Assembly (NCBI GenBank): GCA_025363325.1
Contig: JANYEF010000135.1
Location: forward strand, 1-16,850
Direction of reading: 5' to 3'
Source of the DNA: Nitrospira sp.
GTDB lineage: Bacteria > Nitrospirota > Nitrospiria > Nitrospirales > Nitrospiraceae
DNA: 16,850 bases
Below the pieces are notes generated by a model. That model searched no databases, was not told where the DNA came from, and was given only the letters and a program-made list of their open reading frames with translations. The position numbers and the translations under genes are program-made. Position 1 is the stretch's first letter. The number at the start of each line of letters is the position of its first letter. Below are positions 7,282 through 15,004 of this stretch, piece by piece.

Positions 7282-8883
7282 ATGAAAACGATCACGATCA
7301 ATCAACTCAGACCGGGAATGTTCATGGTTGAGATGGATCTGCCTTGGCATCGGACCACCTTCCTCTTCCATAAACGCCTCATCCGCCACCAGCAGGACAT
7401 TGATCTCCTCCGACGACATGGCATCAAAGAGGTGAAGATCGACCCTAGCCGAGGTTTCGATGTCGAGCCAGTCCCGTCAGTCGACGCGCCGCCATCGTCG
7501 GGCGCTCAGGATGCAGCCGACACCCCCCAACCGAGCCTGGAGGTAAAGCCGGCCGCGTCAGAAGAGGCTCCGCATCCAGCCTACAGGGCAGAGAGATCAG
7601 CAGCGCAGCGGCAGCCGCCTGTCACGCAGGAAAAGATGCCACCATCGCCGAACGCTCAGGAGCCAGCCGCCGTCCTGACAACGGACTCGAAGGGGACCTC
7701 ATCTGAAAAGGCAGTTCAACCGGACAGTGCAGAAAAACATGCGAACCCGTTGCAGCCACCAATTACACAGAAGACAGCCGCCCCTTCCCATCCGATCCAT
7801 GAGGTGAAGCCGGCCTCGTCAGAAGAGCCTCCTCAGCCAGCCTACAGCGCGGAGACAACAGCCGCGCAGCGGCAGCAGCCTGTCACGCAGGAAGAGGCGC
7901 CTCCGCCGCCGAAAACACAGGAACAGGCCGCCGCCGCCCAAGCGACCTACACAGAAGCGGCCTGTTCGATGGAGCGCATGTTTGAAGAGTTAGAGGCGGG
8001 AATCGTACCTCGCCCAGACACGCTGCGAATGGTCGTGACGAATGTGCTCTCCCGTGTGCTGGATGATGGTGCCGCCATGCTCAGTCTTCTCTCTCTCCAA
8101 AAGATGAAGCGCTTCGATCGCACGTTGGCCTCACACGCACTCGATGTCTGTACCCTCTCGCTCATTGTGGGAAATGCCTATGGGGTTGCAGGGGGAGAGA
8201 TGGAAGCGCTCGGCGCCGGCGCGCTACTCCACGACATCGGCTATATACGATTGCCGCGGAATCTGTACCGTAGGAGCCAGGATCTCTCGGAGCAAGAGCG
8301 CACGATCATGCAACAGCATCCTGCACTGGGACTGGCGATCTTACGGGAGGCAAAAGAGGACCGTGAGACAGTCGTTCGAATTGTCGCGGAACATCATGAG
8401 TGCTGCAATGGGAGCGGGTTCCCACACAAGCTCCAGGGAGACTCCCTCTCAGTCTTGTCACAGCTGGTCAGCTTAGTAGACGCCTATGACGGCATGGTGA
8501 GCCGCCGTGGAGGGCGTCCGGCGATGCTGCCGCATGATGCTATCCGACAGCTGTTTCGTCTTGGGGATACAGGGCGGTATGCAAAGGATTTGACCCAAGC
8601 CATGATTGGCAGTCTTGGCGTATATCCGATCGGCAGCCTCGTCCTGTTGAACACGGCAGAACAGGCGGTGGTGGTGGGGATGAATCAGACGCAGCGGCTC
8701 AAGCCGGTGGTGAAAGTGATCACTGGGCCACAGGGGGGGACGTATCTCACGCCGATTCGCGTCGATCTTGGGGCCCAGGCACTAGGGGCGTCTGCACGGA
8801 CCATCACGAAGGTGCTGGATCCCCTTCATGAACGAGTGAATGTGGCCATGTTTCTTGACGGTGTTCACGAGGAGGCGGCCTGA
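7282..8883 (+). CDS. DUF3391 plus HD-GYP-type protein, probable c-di-GMP phosphodiesterase with variant signature
   Basis: The 533-residue protein begins with a DUF3391-type domain (1-60: ITINQLRPGMFMVEMD...RRHGIKEVKID), the usual N-terminal partner of many HD-GYP proteins. A Pro/Gln/Glu/Ala-rich, probably disordered linker spans about 62-225 and contains a duplicated segment. An HD-GYP-like domain occupies about 240-460, with metal-ligand candidates H285, H317-D318 (HDIG), H346, H371-H372 (HHE) and D400/D403 (VDAYDG). Two signature positions differ from canonical HD-GYP: HDIGK is HDIGY (Y321), and HHExxDGxGYP reads HHECCNGSGFP (371-381). HD-GYP enzymes hydrolyse c-di-GMP; activity here is likely but not assured. 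The ATG follows no clear Shine-Dalgarno. The stop overlaps the kinase start (TGATG), so the two are co-translated. No membrane segments are seen. Confidence 0.87.
   Translation: MKTITINQLRPGMFMVEMDLPWHRTTFLFHKRLIRHQQDIDLLRRHGIKEVKIDPSRGFDVEPVPSVDAPPSSGAQDAADTPQPSLEVKPAASEEAPHPAYRAERSAAQRQPPVTQEKMPPSPNAQEPAAVLTTDSKGTSSEKAVQPDSAEKHANPLQPPITQKTAAPSHPIHEVKPASSEEPPQPAYSAETTAAQRQQPVTQEEAPPPPKTQEQAAAAQATYTEAACSMERMFEELEAGIVPRPDTLRMVVTNVLSRVLDDGAAMLSLLSLQKMKRFDRTLASHALDVCTLSLIVGNAYGVAGGEMEALGAGALLHDIGYIRLPRNLYRRSQDLSEQERTIMQQHPALGLAILREAKEDRETVVRIVAEHHECCNGSGFPHKLQGDSLSVLSQLVSLVDAYDGMVSRRGGRPAMLPHDAIRQLFRLGDTGRYAKDLTQAMIGSLGVYPIGSLVLLNTAEQAVVVGMNQTQRLKPVVKVITGPQGGTYLTPIRVDLGAQALGASARTITKVLDPLHERVNVAMFLDGVHEEAA
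7540..7932 (+). repeat. internal duplication in the Pro/Gln-rich linker of the HD-GYP protein
   Basis: Bases from 7540 (codon 87) and from 7801 (codon 174) encode closely similar segments of about 44 residues, both starting EVKPA and continuing through AAQRQ and PVTQE. The two copies are 261 bases (87 codons) apart and similar at the nucleotide level, which suggests a fairly recent in-frame tandem duplication. A shorter related motif (PITQK) occurs between them. Confidence 0.8.
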
Positions 8884-11759
8884 TGAAACCTCCAGCAAAG
8901 ATTCACGCCAAGGCATCTGGCCCTTCAAGTTCATCCAAGCCTCAGAACTTTCTGAACCAAGCTACGCTGGATACGCTCCCGATCGGGGTAGTGCTGCTCG
9001 ATAGTCGGCTTCGCATCTTGTCTGTGAACGCTGAGGCCGCCCGCCTCCTGGGACAATCTGCTGATTCCTGCTCATCGAAACCGCTCCAAGAAGTATTGCG
9101 ACAGCAACCTGGGACATCCGACCACAACATCGTGACGCGCATTCACGAGTCCATTCCCGATCGTCACCCCATACAAACAGCCCAGACGACGCTCACAGGC
9201 CCCACACACGAATCGCATCCGGTTGAATGGACCTATGCCCCATTGGACACGGACGGAAACGCCGGTGGGGTGTTGACGATTCGTGATCTGACTCGCGAGA
9301 AAGAGCTGCAGCAAGATCGCGACCGCCTGGCGCGCGTGGCAGAAGAAAGTCCTTCCCCTGTAATCGAGTTGGACTCCGATGCGAACCTCGTTTATGCGAA
9401 TCCCGCGATGACGCAGTTGCTGCAGCAGTTTGGCTACGACACCCATGGGTTTCCCTCTGTAGTTCCTCGTGAGCTGTCGTCGCTCGTTCAACGATGCCTC
9501 GAATCGGGACAGGAAGTACGGGGAGAAGAGGTCTGCTTACCTCAAGCAAGTTTCATCTGGATTTTCTGCCCAGTCCCCTCTCATCAATTGGTCCGAGGCT
9601 ATGCGGTCGATATGACCGACGTCAAGGCGGCCCAAGAGGAGCTGCGCCAGTCAGCCGAGCACCTTCGCCACAGCAATCGCCAATTGGATCTGGCGCTCCA
9701 GGAAGCACAGGATGCCGCTCGCGTGAAGACGTCGTTCCTGGCGACCGTGAGCCACGAGTTGCGGACACCGATGAACGGCGTCATTGGGATGACGGGCTTA
9801 TTGATGGATACGGAGCCATCGGAGGAACAACAATCCTATATCGAAACCATTCGACAGTGCGGTGAAGCCTTATTGAGTTTGATTAATGATATTCTTGAGT
9901 ACGGCAAGATCGAAGCCGGAAAACTAGAACTGGAATGTATCGACTTCAATCTCCGCACGACGGTGGAAGATGTCTTGGGTCAATTTGCGGAGCGGGCGCA
10001 GACCAAAGGACTGGAAATCACCGGCCTAGTGCATGCGGCCGTACCGACGGGTCTGCGCGGCGATCCAGGACGGCTCCGTCAGATCCTCACAAACTTCGTC
10101 GGCAATGCGATCAAGTTTACGGAACAGGGCGACGTGACAGTTCAAGCCTTTCTTGAGAAAGACTTGGCCGATGCAGTGCTCGTCCGATTCGAAGTCACCG
10201 ATAGCGGAATTGGTATCCCCCCGGATGTACAGGCGCGACTCTTTCAACCGTTTACCCAGGCTGATAGCTCCACCTCACGCAAATATGGGGGGACCGGTTT
10301 GGGGCTCGCGATTTCGAAACAGCTCGCCGAGCAAATGGGTGGCCACGTCGGTATCACCAGTCAATCTGGGCACGGCAGTACATTCTGGTGCACCGCTCAC
10401 TTCCTTAAACAGACGATGTCCCCCATGGCCATCGTGCGGTCGGCAGAGTTAACCGCACGTCGCGTACTGATCGTAGACGACAACGAATCGAACAGGATGA
10501 TTCTCCACCACCTGGTCACTGGATGGGGCATGGTCAACGATCAAGCCCAAGATGCCGCCTCTGCCATGGCACTGATCGAGCAGCAGGCAGCGAACGGCAT
10601 ATCCTACGATGTAGCCATCGTCGACATGTTGATGCCGGGTAAAAACGGGCTACAACTCGCCAAGGAACTGAAGGCTCATCCTGTCGGATCGCTGGTCCGT
10701 CTTGTGATCCTCACTTCGCTCATTCAGCGAGGGCATGCGGAACTGGCGCGCAAAGCCGGATTTGTCGCCTATCTCACCAAACCAGTCCGCCACGATCAAC
10801 TCTCCAACTGCTTGAGAACCGTGCTGGGATTATCAGGGCCTGTGAGTGAAGGAACACCACCAACGGTTATCACGCCTGCGCCGCCGCTCATTACGCGGCA
10901 TACGCTCGCAGAGACTCAGTCGTCCGCGCGCGTCCTGGTGGCTGAGGACAATCTCATCAATCAGAAATTGACCGTTCGCATGTTAGAGAAACTTGGCTAC
11001 CAATCGGACGTCGTGGAAAACGGCCAAGAAGCGATGGCCGCATTGGCCCGTAGCTCCTATGCCGTGGTCCTCATGGACTGTCAGATGCCGCTCGTCGACG
11101 GATTCGAGGCGACCAGACTCATTCGTCAGCGCGAATCGGCGGCTCAAGAGTCTGCTGCAACGAACGCCCACGAGACACGTCATATTCCGATCGTCGCCTT
11201 GACAGCCAATGCCATGCGAGGAGATCGAGAGCGCTGTCTCCTCGCCGGCATGGACGATTACTTGACGAAGCCCGTGCGAAAAGAAGAGCTCAAGGGGGTC
11301 CTCGATCGATGGATATCGATGTCCCAATCTCCGCAGGCCACGGATACCGACGGTACGACACAGCCCCACGTGGAAGAAAGCGCTGGAGCGGTCCCGGTGA
11401 TCTTTGATGTGGCTGCGATGTTACGAAACATCGGAGGCGATAAGGCACTATTGGAAGAGCTGGTTGCGCTATTTCTCACGCGCTATCAACCCATGTTGGA
11501 GGAGATCCGCGCGTCCTTGGCCAACAGAGACCAACAGGCTGTCGAACAGGCAGCTCATGCACTGAAAGGGACAGCCGGTAATCTCTGTGCGTCGGAGGTG
11601 GTGTTGTCCGCTGGACAATTGGAAGCACTCGGACGACTCGGTGCGCTGCTGGAAGGTCCCATCATCTATGCGCAACTTGAAAGCGCGGTACTCCGCCTCG
11701 TTCAACATCTGGAAGAGCGAAGCCAGAAACACACCGAAACTCGGAAACGTGCCGCCTGA
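8883..11759 (+). CDS. cytoplasmic hybrid histidine kinase: PAS-PAS-HisKA-HATPase-REC-REC-Hpt
   Basis: The 958-residue kinase has two PAS-like sensor regions (about 25-140 and 145-245) and a coiled coil (about 247-282). The dimerisation/phosphoacceptor domain follows, with H291 in SHELRTP. The ATPase domain has its N box at N404/N408, DSGIG at 440-444 and GTGLGLA at 470-476. Two receiver domains follow: REC1 with acidic D532/D533, phosphoacceptor D581, T611 and K633; REC2 with E688/D689, D732, T774 and K796. A C-terminal Hpt domain carries H892 in HALKGTAGN. All key residues are present, so a full His-Asp-His relay is possible. No transmembrane helix or DNA-binding output is seen, so the signal is cytosolic and the phosphate must pass to a separate regulator. 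The ATG overlaps the HD-GYP stop (TGATG). The architecture resembles BarA-type kinases, but without the membrane part. Confidence 0.95.
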   Translation: MKPPAKIHAKASGPSSSSKPQNFLNQATLDTLPIGVVLLDSRLRILSVNAEAARLLGQSADSCSSKPLQEVLRQQPGTSDHNIVTRIHESIPDRHPIQTAQTTLTGPTHESHPVEWTYAPLDTDGNAGGVLTIRDLTREKELQQDRDRLARVAEESPSPVIELDSDANLVYANPAMTQLLQQFGYDTHGFPSVVPRELSSLVQRCLESGQEVRGEEVCLPQASFIWIFCPVPSHQLVRGYAVDMTDVKAAQEELRQSAEHLRHSNRQLDLALQEAQDAARVKTSFLATVSHELRTPMNGVIGMTGLLMDTEPSEEQQSYIETIRQCGEALLSLINDILEYGKIEAGKLELECIDFNLRTTVEDVLGQFAERAQTKGLEITGLVHAAVPTGLRGDPGRLRQILTNFVGNAIKFTEQGDVTVQAFLEKDLADAVLVRFEVTDSGIGIPPDVQARLFQPFTQADSSTSRKYGGTGLGLAISKQLAEQMGGHVGITSQSGHGSTFWCTAHFLKQTMSPMAIVRSAELTARRVLIVDDNESNRMILHHLVTGWGMVNDQAQDAASAMALIEQQAANGISYDVAIVDMLMPGKNGLQLAKELKAHPVGSLVRLVILTSLIQRGHAELARKAGFVAYLTKPVRHDQLSNCLRTVLGLSGPVSEGTPPTVITPAPPLITRHTLAETQSSARVLVAEDNLINQKLTVRMLEKLGYQSDVVENGQEAMAALARSSYAVVLMDCQMPLVDGFEATRLIRQRESAAQESAATNAHETRHIPIVALTANAMRGDRERCLLAGMDDYLTKPVRKEELKGVLDRWISMSQSPQATDTDGTTQPHVEESAGAVPVIFDVAAMLRNIGGDKALLEELVALFLTRYQPMLEEIRASLANRDQQAVEQAAHALKGTAGNLCASEVVLSAGQLEALGRLGALLEGPIIYAQLESAVLRLVQHLEERSQKHTETRKRAA

Positions 11760-11760
11760 T

Positions 11761-11855
11761 CCGTGAAATGTGAATCGTGAAAAGTGAAAGGTTTCTGAGG
11801 AAGAGCGCTCGGCAGTCCTACGTTTAACGTTTTACGTCTTACCTTTCACGTCTCT
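11761..11855. repeat. imperfect inverted repeat between convergent kinase and fliW genes
   Basis: The short convergent gap carries degenerate GTGAA-type units (CGTGAAATGTGAATCGTGAA and on) on the left. Complementary units on the right read ACGTTTAACGTTTTACG and end in ACCTTTCAC. The best arms are GTGAAAGGT (11784-11792) and ACCTTTCAC (11841-11849), separated by 48 bases. The loop is too long and no T-run follows, so a classical terminator is unlikely from these arms alone. It looks like a dispersed intergenic repeat that may still end transcription in both directions. Confidence 0.55.
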
Positions 11856-11859
11856 TGGG

Positions 11860-12339
11860 CTAGGCCGGAATCGCCTCAGCGAGCGGAAGGGTCTGATCAA
11901 TCTCGGCGTGCCTTGGAGCGGAAAACACCGGATATCGGGTGGGATAGTCCTCGGAAAGAACCAGTTGCTTGCACAGTCTTGTGCGAGGGTTCATAAGGAG
12001 AGGGCCGCGAAGATTGGCCGTCACGGCAGACGGATCATCCGATGGAATGGTAAGGATAACCGCGAGGGTCACCTCATCAGTCTCACTCCCCTGCACGTCA
12101 AACATCGCCTCTGGCGAAATCGTCACCTGATAATTTTCGTTGAACAACGCGGGATCGATGACCACAAACGCAAGGGACGCCTCTTCCACACAGTGGAGCC
12201 ATTTGAATGGAGCATCGGTGTCATGATCGAGCATCACATAGCAGGTCCACTCTGGAAACCCGAGCAACCCTGACGGGAAGGTCAGCAAGGCCTCAGCAGA
12301 GATGTCGACGAGACCAAAGCGAGTTGACGAAACATTCAT
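11860..12339 (-). CDS. fliW: FliW, flagellar assembly factor and CsrA antagonist
   Basis: The 159-residue product matches FliW in length and sequence: the TFPSGLLGFPEW segment near the N-terminus (20-31), the MLDHD...PFKWLHCVE region (36-52), FVVIDP (58-63), and LRGPLLMNPRTRLCKQLVL in the second half. FliW binds flagellin and, when flagellin is scarce, binds CsrA and relieves its block on flagellin translation. It lies 18 bases downstream of csrA with a good AAGGAG about 8 bases before its ATG, so both are probably made from one transcript. The two genes converge with the hybrid kinase gene across a short repeat-bearing gap. Confidence 0.96.
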   Translation of the reverse strand: MNVSSTRFGLVDISAEALLTFPSGLLGFPEWTCYVMLDHDTDAPFKWLHCVEEASLAFVVIDPALFNENYQVTISPEAMFDVQGSETDEVTLAVILTIPSDDPSAVTANLRGPLLMNPRTRLCKQLVLSEDYPTRYPVFSAPRHAEIDQTLPLAEAIPA

Positions 12340-12357
12340 GGCGACGGCTCCTTGTCG

Positions 12358-12594
12358 TTAACCCGTTTTAGGTCGTAATAAACGTCGGAATGCATCGAGC
12401 GGGACCACTGGCGTACGTGCTGCAAGTTGGTTCTCCTCTTGAATCCTGACGCAGACCTCATCGCGATGCACTTCAATCGTTCGTGGCGCTTCAATCCCCA
12501 AGCGAACCTGTCCATTCTTAAGGCCCAGTACCACGATCCGAATGTCCGGACCGATGGCCACACCTTCACCGCGTCTCCGTGTCAGGACCAGCAT
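12358..12594 (-). CDS. csrA: CsrA, RNA-binding translational regulator
   Basis: The 78-residue product is CsrA. It has the N-terminal RNA-binding strand MLVLTRRRGE (L4, R6 conserved), the central GQVRLGIEAP, and the conserved R44 in VHRDEV. It is longer than the 61-residue enterobacterial protein, with a C-terminal extension of the kind seen in CsrA from bacteria that use FliW. CsrA binds GGA motifs in leader RNAs, typically over the ribosome site of flagellin mRNA. The gene sits between flgL and fliW, the usual flagellar location in FliW-containing bacteria. A strong sigma-28-like promoter lies just upstream. The leader lacks a clear Shine-Dalgarno, and the start codon falls inside a CsrA-like site, which suggests autoregulation. 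Confidence 0.97.
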   Translation of the reverse strand: MLVLTRRRGEGVAIGPDIRIVVLGLKNGQVRLGIEAPRTIEVHRDEVCVRIQEENQLAARTPVVPLDAFRRLLRPKTG

Positions 12595-12602
12595 CCGTGC
12601 AG
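12591..12602 (-). promoter_or_regulatory. candidate CsrA binding site over the csrA start codon
   Basis: On the minus strand the sequence CTGCACGGATGC spans the csrA ATG and matches about 8 of 12 positions of the CsrA consensus RUACARGGAUGU, including the GGAUG core. Two more GGA triplets occur in the short leader. CsrA bound here would block its own initiation. Confidence 0.4.
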
Positions 12603-12632
12603 TCCAATCTCTCTCATGGTATCCACTCGGTT

Positions 12633-12659
12633 GTATCGGCGTTGACGTGTGAAACTTGA
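12633..12659 (-). promoter_or_regulatory. sigma-28 (FliA) promoter of csrA-fliW
   Basis: On the minus strand the sequence is TCAAGTTT, an 11-base spacer, then GCCGATAC. Both boxes match the FliA consensus TAAAGTTT-N11-GCCGATAA at 7 of 8 positions with the exact spacing. It sits in the 74-base gap between flgL and csrA, with the -10 box ending 38 bases before the csrA ATG. This is the best promoter match in the window. Confidence 0.8.
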
Positions 12660-12668
12660 GAACGACTG

Positions 12669-13559
12669 TCAGCGGAGAAATTTCAGAAGTGACGAATCAA
12701 ACAATCGTATGAACGTTTGGCTAGTCGCCTGGTATGCTGTTTGCTGCAGCTGAAGCTCGGTCAGCGCCGTTGCCAGATCGGTATCAGTTTGATCTGAGAG
12801 TGCTTGCTGGATGGCCGCGGACACAACCAGTGAGGTCCCGTGAGCCGTGTCCAGACGATTCTCAATGGCCCCAATCTGCCCCTGCGCAAGACTAATCTGA
12901 TCGATCGCCTTGTCGAGACTTCCGATGCCTACTTCAATTCCAGCCCCATTGTTGGATTCCAACGCGACGAGCAAGTTACTGAGACCGTTAAAGATATTCG
13001 TTGTGGGTCCCGTGAATACCTGATCACCCGGAAGAACAATCTGCGTAGTTTGGTTCGGACCGACCCCAATCGACTGACTTTCGCTATTGCCTTGATAGGA
13101 GACGGTGTCGCCGACGCCTAACACAAAGGGCGGTGCATCGGTCTTGGTTCCGGCAAACACGGGTTGCCCGGCCACCTCCGTATTGGCGAGTTGAATCAAT
13201 TGCCGATGCAGTTGCCGAACCTCTTGAGCGATCGTCACCCGTCCTTGCGCCGATGTCGTATCACTCCTCGCTTGCACCGCAAGCTCTCGAACACGGCTGA
13301 TCAGGCTTTGCGTCTGCCCCAAGGTCTGGTCGCTCACCGCGACACGCGCAGTTCCAAATTGAATATTCCTGATCCATTGATCATTGTCGGCCAGTGCGGA
13401 CTTATCGAGGATGACCTGCCCGAAGATGCTGGGGTCATCGGAAGGTTTGGCGACGCGTAGCTGGGAGGCGATCTGCTCTTGCGCGCGGACGATACGTTCC
13501 TTGGTGCGCTGCAAGTTTCCTGTCGTCGAGCCAAACAACTGTTGGTCAGAAACTCGCAT
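12669..13559 (-). CDS. flgL: FlgL, hook-filament junction protein (HAP3)
   Basis: The 296-residue protein has the conserved flagellin-like N-terminal D0/D1 helices (MRVSDQQLFGS..., with QIASQLRVAKPSDDP near 30-44) and the matching C-terminal helices (TALTELQLQQTAYQATSQTF near 264-283). A variable middle includes the GQPVFAGTKTDAPPF segment typical of FlgL. It is exported by the flagellar type III system and joins FlgK to the filament. Its ATG follows GGAG about 7 bases upstream and lies 45 bases after the flgK stop, so it is probably co-transcribed with flgK. Length is normal for the family. Confidence 0.96.
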   Translation of the reverse strand: MRVSDQQLFGSTTGNLQRTKERIVRAQEQIASQLRVAKPSDDPSIFGQVILDKSALADNDQWIRNIQFGTARVAVSDQTLGQTQSLISRVRELAVQARSDTTSAQGRVTIAQEVRQLHRQLIQLANTEVAGQPVFAGTKTDAPPFVLGVGDTVSYQGNSESQSIGVGPNQTTQIVLPGDQVFTGPTTNIFNGLSNLLVALESNNGAGIEVGIGSLDKAIDQISLAQGQIGAIENRLDTAHGTSLVVSAAIQQALSDQTDTDLATALTELQLQQTAYQATSQTFIRLFDSSLLKFLR

Positions 13560-13604
13560 GGGTAGGCTCCACTTTCTCGATGTTTCCAGACAGTTCGAAT
13601 GTGC

Positions 13605-14996
13605 TCATCGCTTGATAGATAAAATGGTTTGAAACATCTCGTCCGCTGTGACAATCAGGCGCGAGGCCGCCTCAAAGCTCCGTTGATATTGAAGGAGGTT
13701 GGCGAGCTCTTCGTCCATCGATACACCGGAGACGGACGCGCGCTGGGAGGTCAATTGATCGTGAAGGACCAGTTGTGACTGGAGATCACGTTGGACTCCT
13801 TGTGTCGTCGAACCAAAGCCCCCGGCGATCGTACTGTAGTACTCTTGAAAGGTGACGTTGCCGAACGGGGCGAAGTCCGTACTCCTGAGACCGGACAAGG
13901 CCAAGGCATTCGCATTATTGCCAGGGACTCCTACCGCAGTCGATGACGCCGCAATCTGGCGAATATTGCTCAACGAGACGGCAATCGTATTGGCAGTCGT
14001 TCCAGTCGGCGCAAAGAAATCCTGGTTGGTGGAGCCATCCAATCCGAAACCCAATCGATGTTGTTGATTGACCTGGGTGACAAGTTCAGAAGCCAACGTG
14101 TCGAGAGCACTCCGCAACGAGGGGATGGTTTGATCGCGAACGTCAAGGAGCCCTTTCAGCCGTCCACTTTGAATGACAGGACCTAGACTCGTCGTAGGCC
14201 CCGCCCCTGCGTCATAGCGTACATCAAACAGTCCATTATTGCTGAGATCAGGGACCCCGACCAGCTGGTACGTCCGCTCCTTGTCGACAAGGAGGTGTCC
14301 ACGTCCGGCAAATACGGTCAATTGGCCTGTGGCGTCTTCGATCGATGAAATCTCGACCAACTCTCCCAAATCGGCGAGCGCGACGCCACGTTCATCTCGC
14401 AGGTCATTGGCCTGTTGTCCGCTGGACTCCGCGTCGGAAATTTTCGTATTCAAGCCCGCAATCTGGCTGGTCAGCCGGTTCACATCCGTGATGGTTTGCC
14501 CCACTTGATTGTCTATAGACTGTTGCGCGGCGGTCAAGGTCGCAGCGGACTGATTCAATCGACCCGCGAGCGCCGTGGCTTTGGACAGGAATACCGTTCG
14601 AGCAGAGAGATCGCTCGGGTTGGTCGCCACATCCTGAAGCGCACCGAAAAATTCATTGAGGCCCGCCCCGATGCCTTGATTACTAGCGTCCCCGAAGAGC
14701 GGCTCCAGCCGGGACAAGGCGTCGCTCGAGGCGGTAAACTCGCCCAACCGCTCACGCGAGGCAAGCAACTGATCTTCTATGAATGAGTCGAATGAACGGC
14801 GAATACTCTCGGCATGCACACCCGTGCCGATCTGGCCCGGAGATCCGTTCTCCGGTATGTTCTCGGCCAAGGTAACGTGTTGTCGGGAATACCCCGGCGT
14901 ATTGACATTCGCGATATTGTGCCCCGTGACCGAGATGGCCTGCTGAGCAGCAAATAAAGCGGTTTTGCCAATGTCCGCGAGTCTGTTAATTCCCAT
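13605..14996 (-). CDS. flgK: FlgK, hook-filament junction protein (HAP1)
   Basis: The 463-residue protein begins with the rod/hook/filament N-terminal motif (ALFAAQQAISVTGHNIANVN at 13-32, then TPGYSRQ). It ends with the paired C-terminal motif (SGVSMDEELANLLQYQRSFE, then AASRLIVTADEMFQTIL). The coiled-coil D1 region (about 60-200) and a shortened variable middle lie between. It is somewhat shorter than the roughly 550-residue enterobacterial FlgK, as in many bacteria with compact D2/D3 domains. It is exported and forms the first junction zone on the hook. The start ATG at 14996 has only a weak ribosome site (GAG). A hairpin repeat element fills the gap between flgN and flgK and may affect read-through into this gene. 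Confidence 0.97.
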   Translation of the reverse strand: MGINRLADIGKTALFAAQQAISVTGHNIANVNTPGYSRQHVTLAENIPENGSPGQIGTGVHAESIRRSFDSFIEDQLLASRERLGEFTASSDALSRLEPLFGDASNQGIGAGLNEFFGALQDVATNPSDLSARTVFLSKATALAGRLNQSAATLTAAQQSIDNQVGQTITDVNRLTSQIAGLNTKISDAESSGQQANDLRDERGVALADLGELVEISSIEDATGQLTVFAGRGHLLVDKERTYQLVGVPDLSNNGLFDVRYDAGAGPTTSLGPVIQSGRLKGLLDVRDQTIPSLRSALDTLASELVTQVNQQHRLGFGLDGSTNQDFFAPTGTTANTIAVSLSNIRQIAASSTAVGVPGNNANALALSGLRSTDFAPFGNVTFQEYYSTIAGGFGSTTQGVQRDLQSQLVLHDQLTSQRASVSGVSMDEELANLLQYQRSFEAASRLIVTADEMFQTILSIKR

Positions 14997-15004
14997 TTGT
15001 CACT

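Noticed and set aside
7540..7932. Spaced repeats that could suggest a CRISPR array
   Set aside because: Only two copies, both coding in frame within a protein linker, with no short regular direct repeats or unique spacers.
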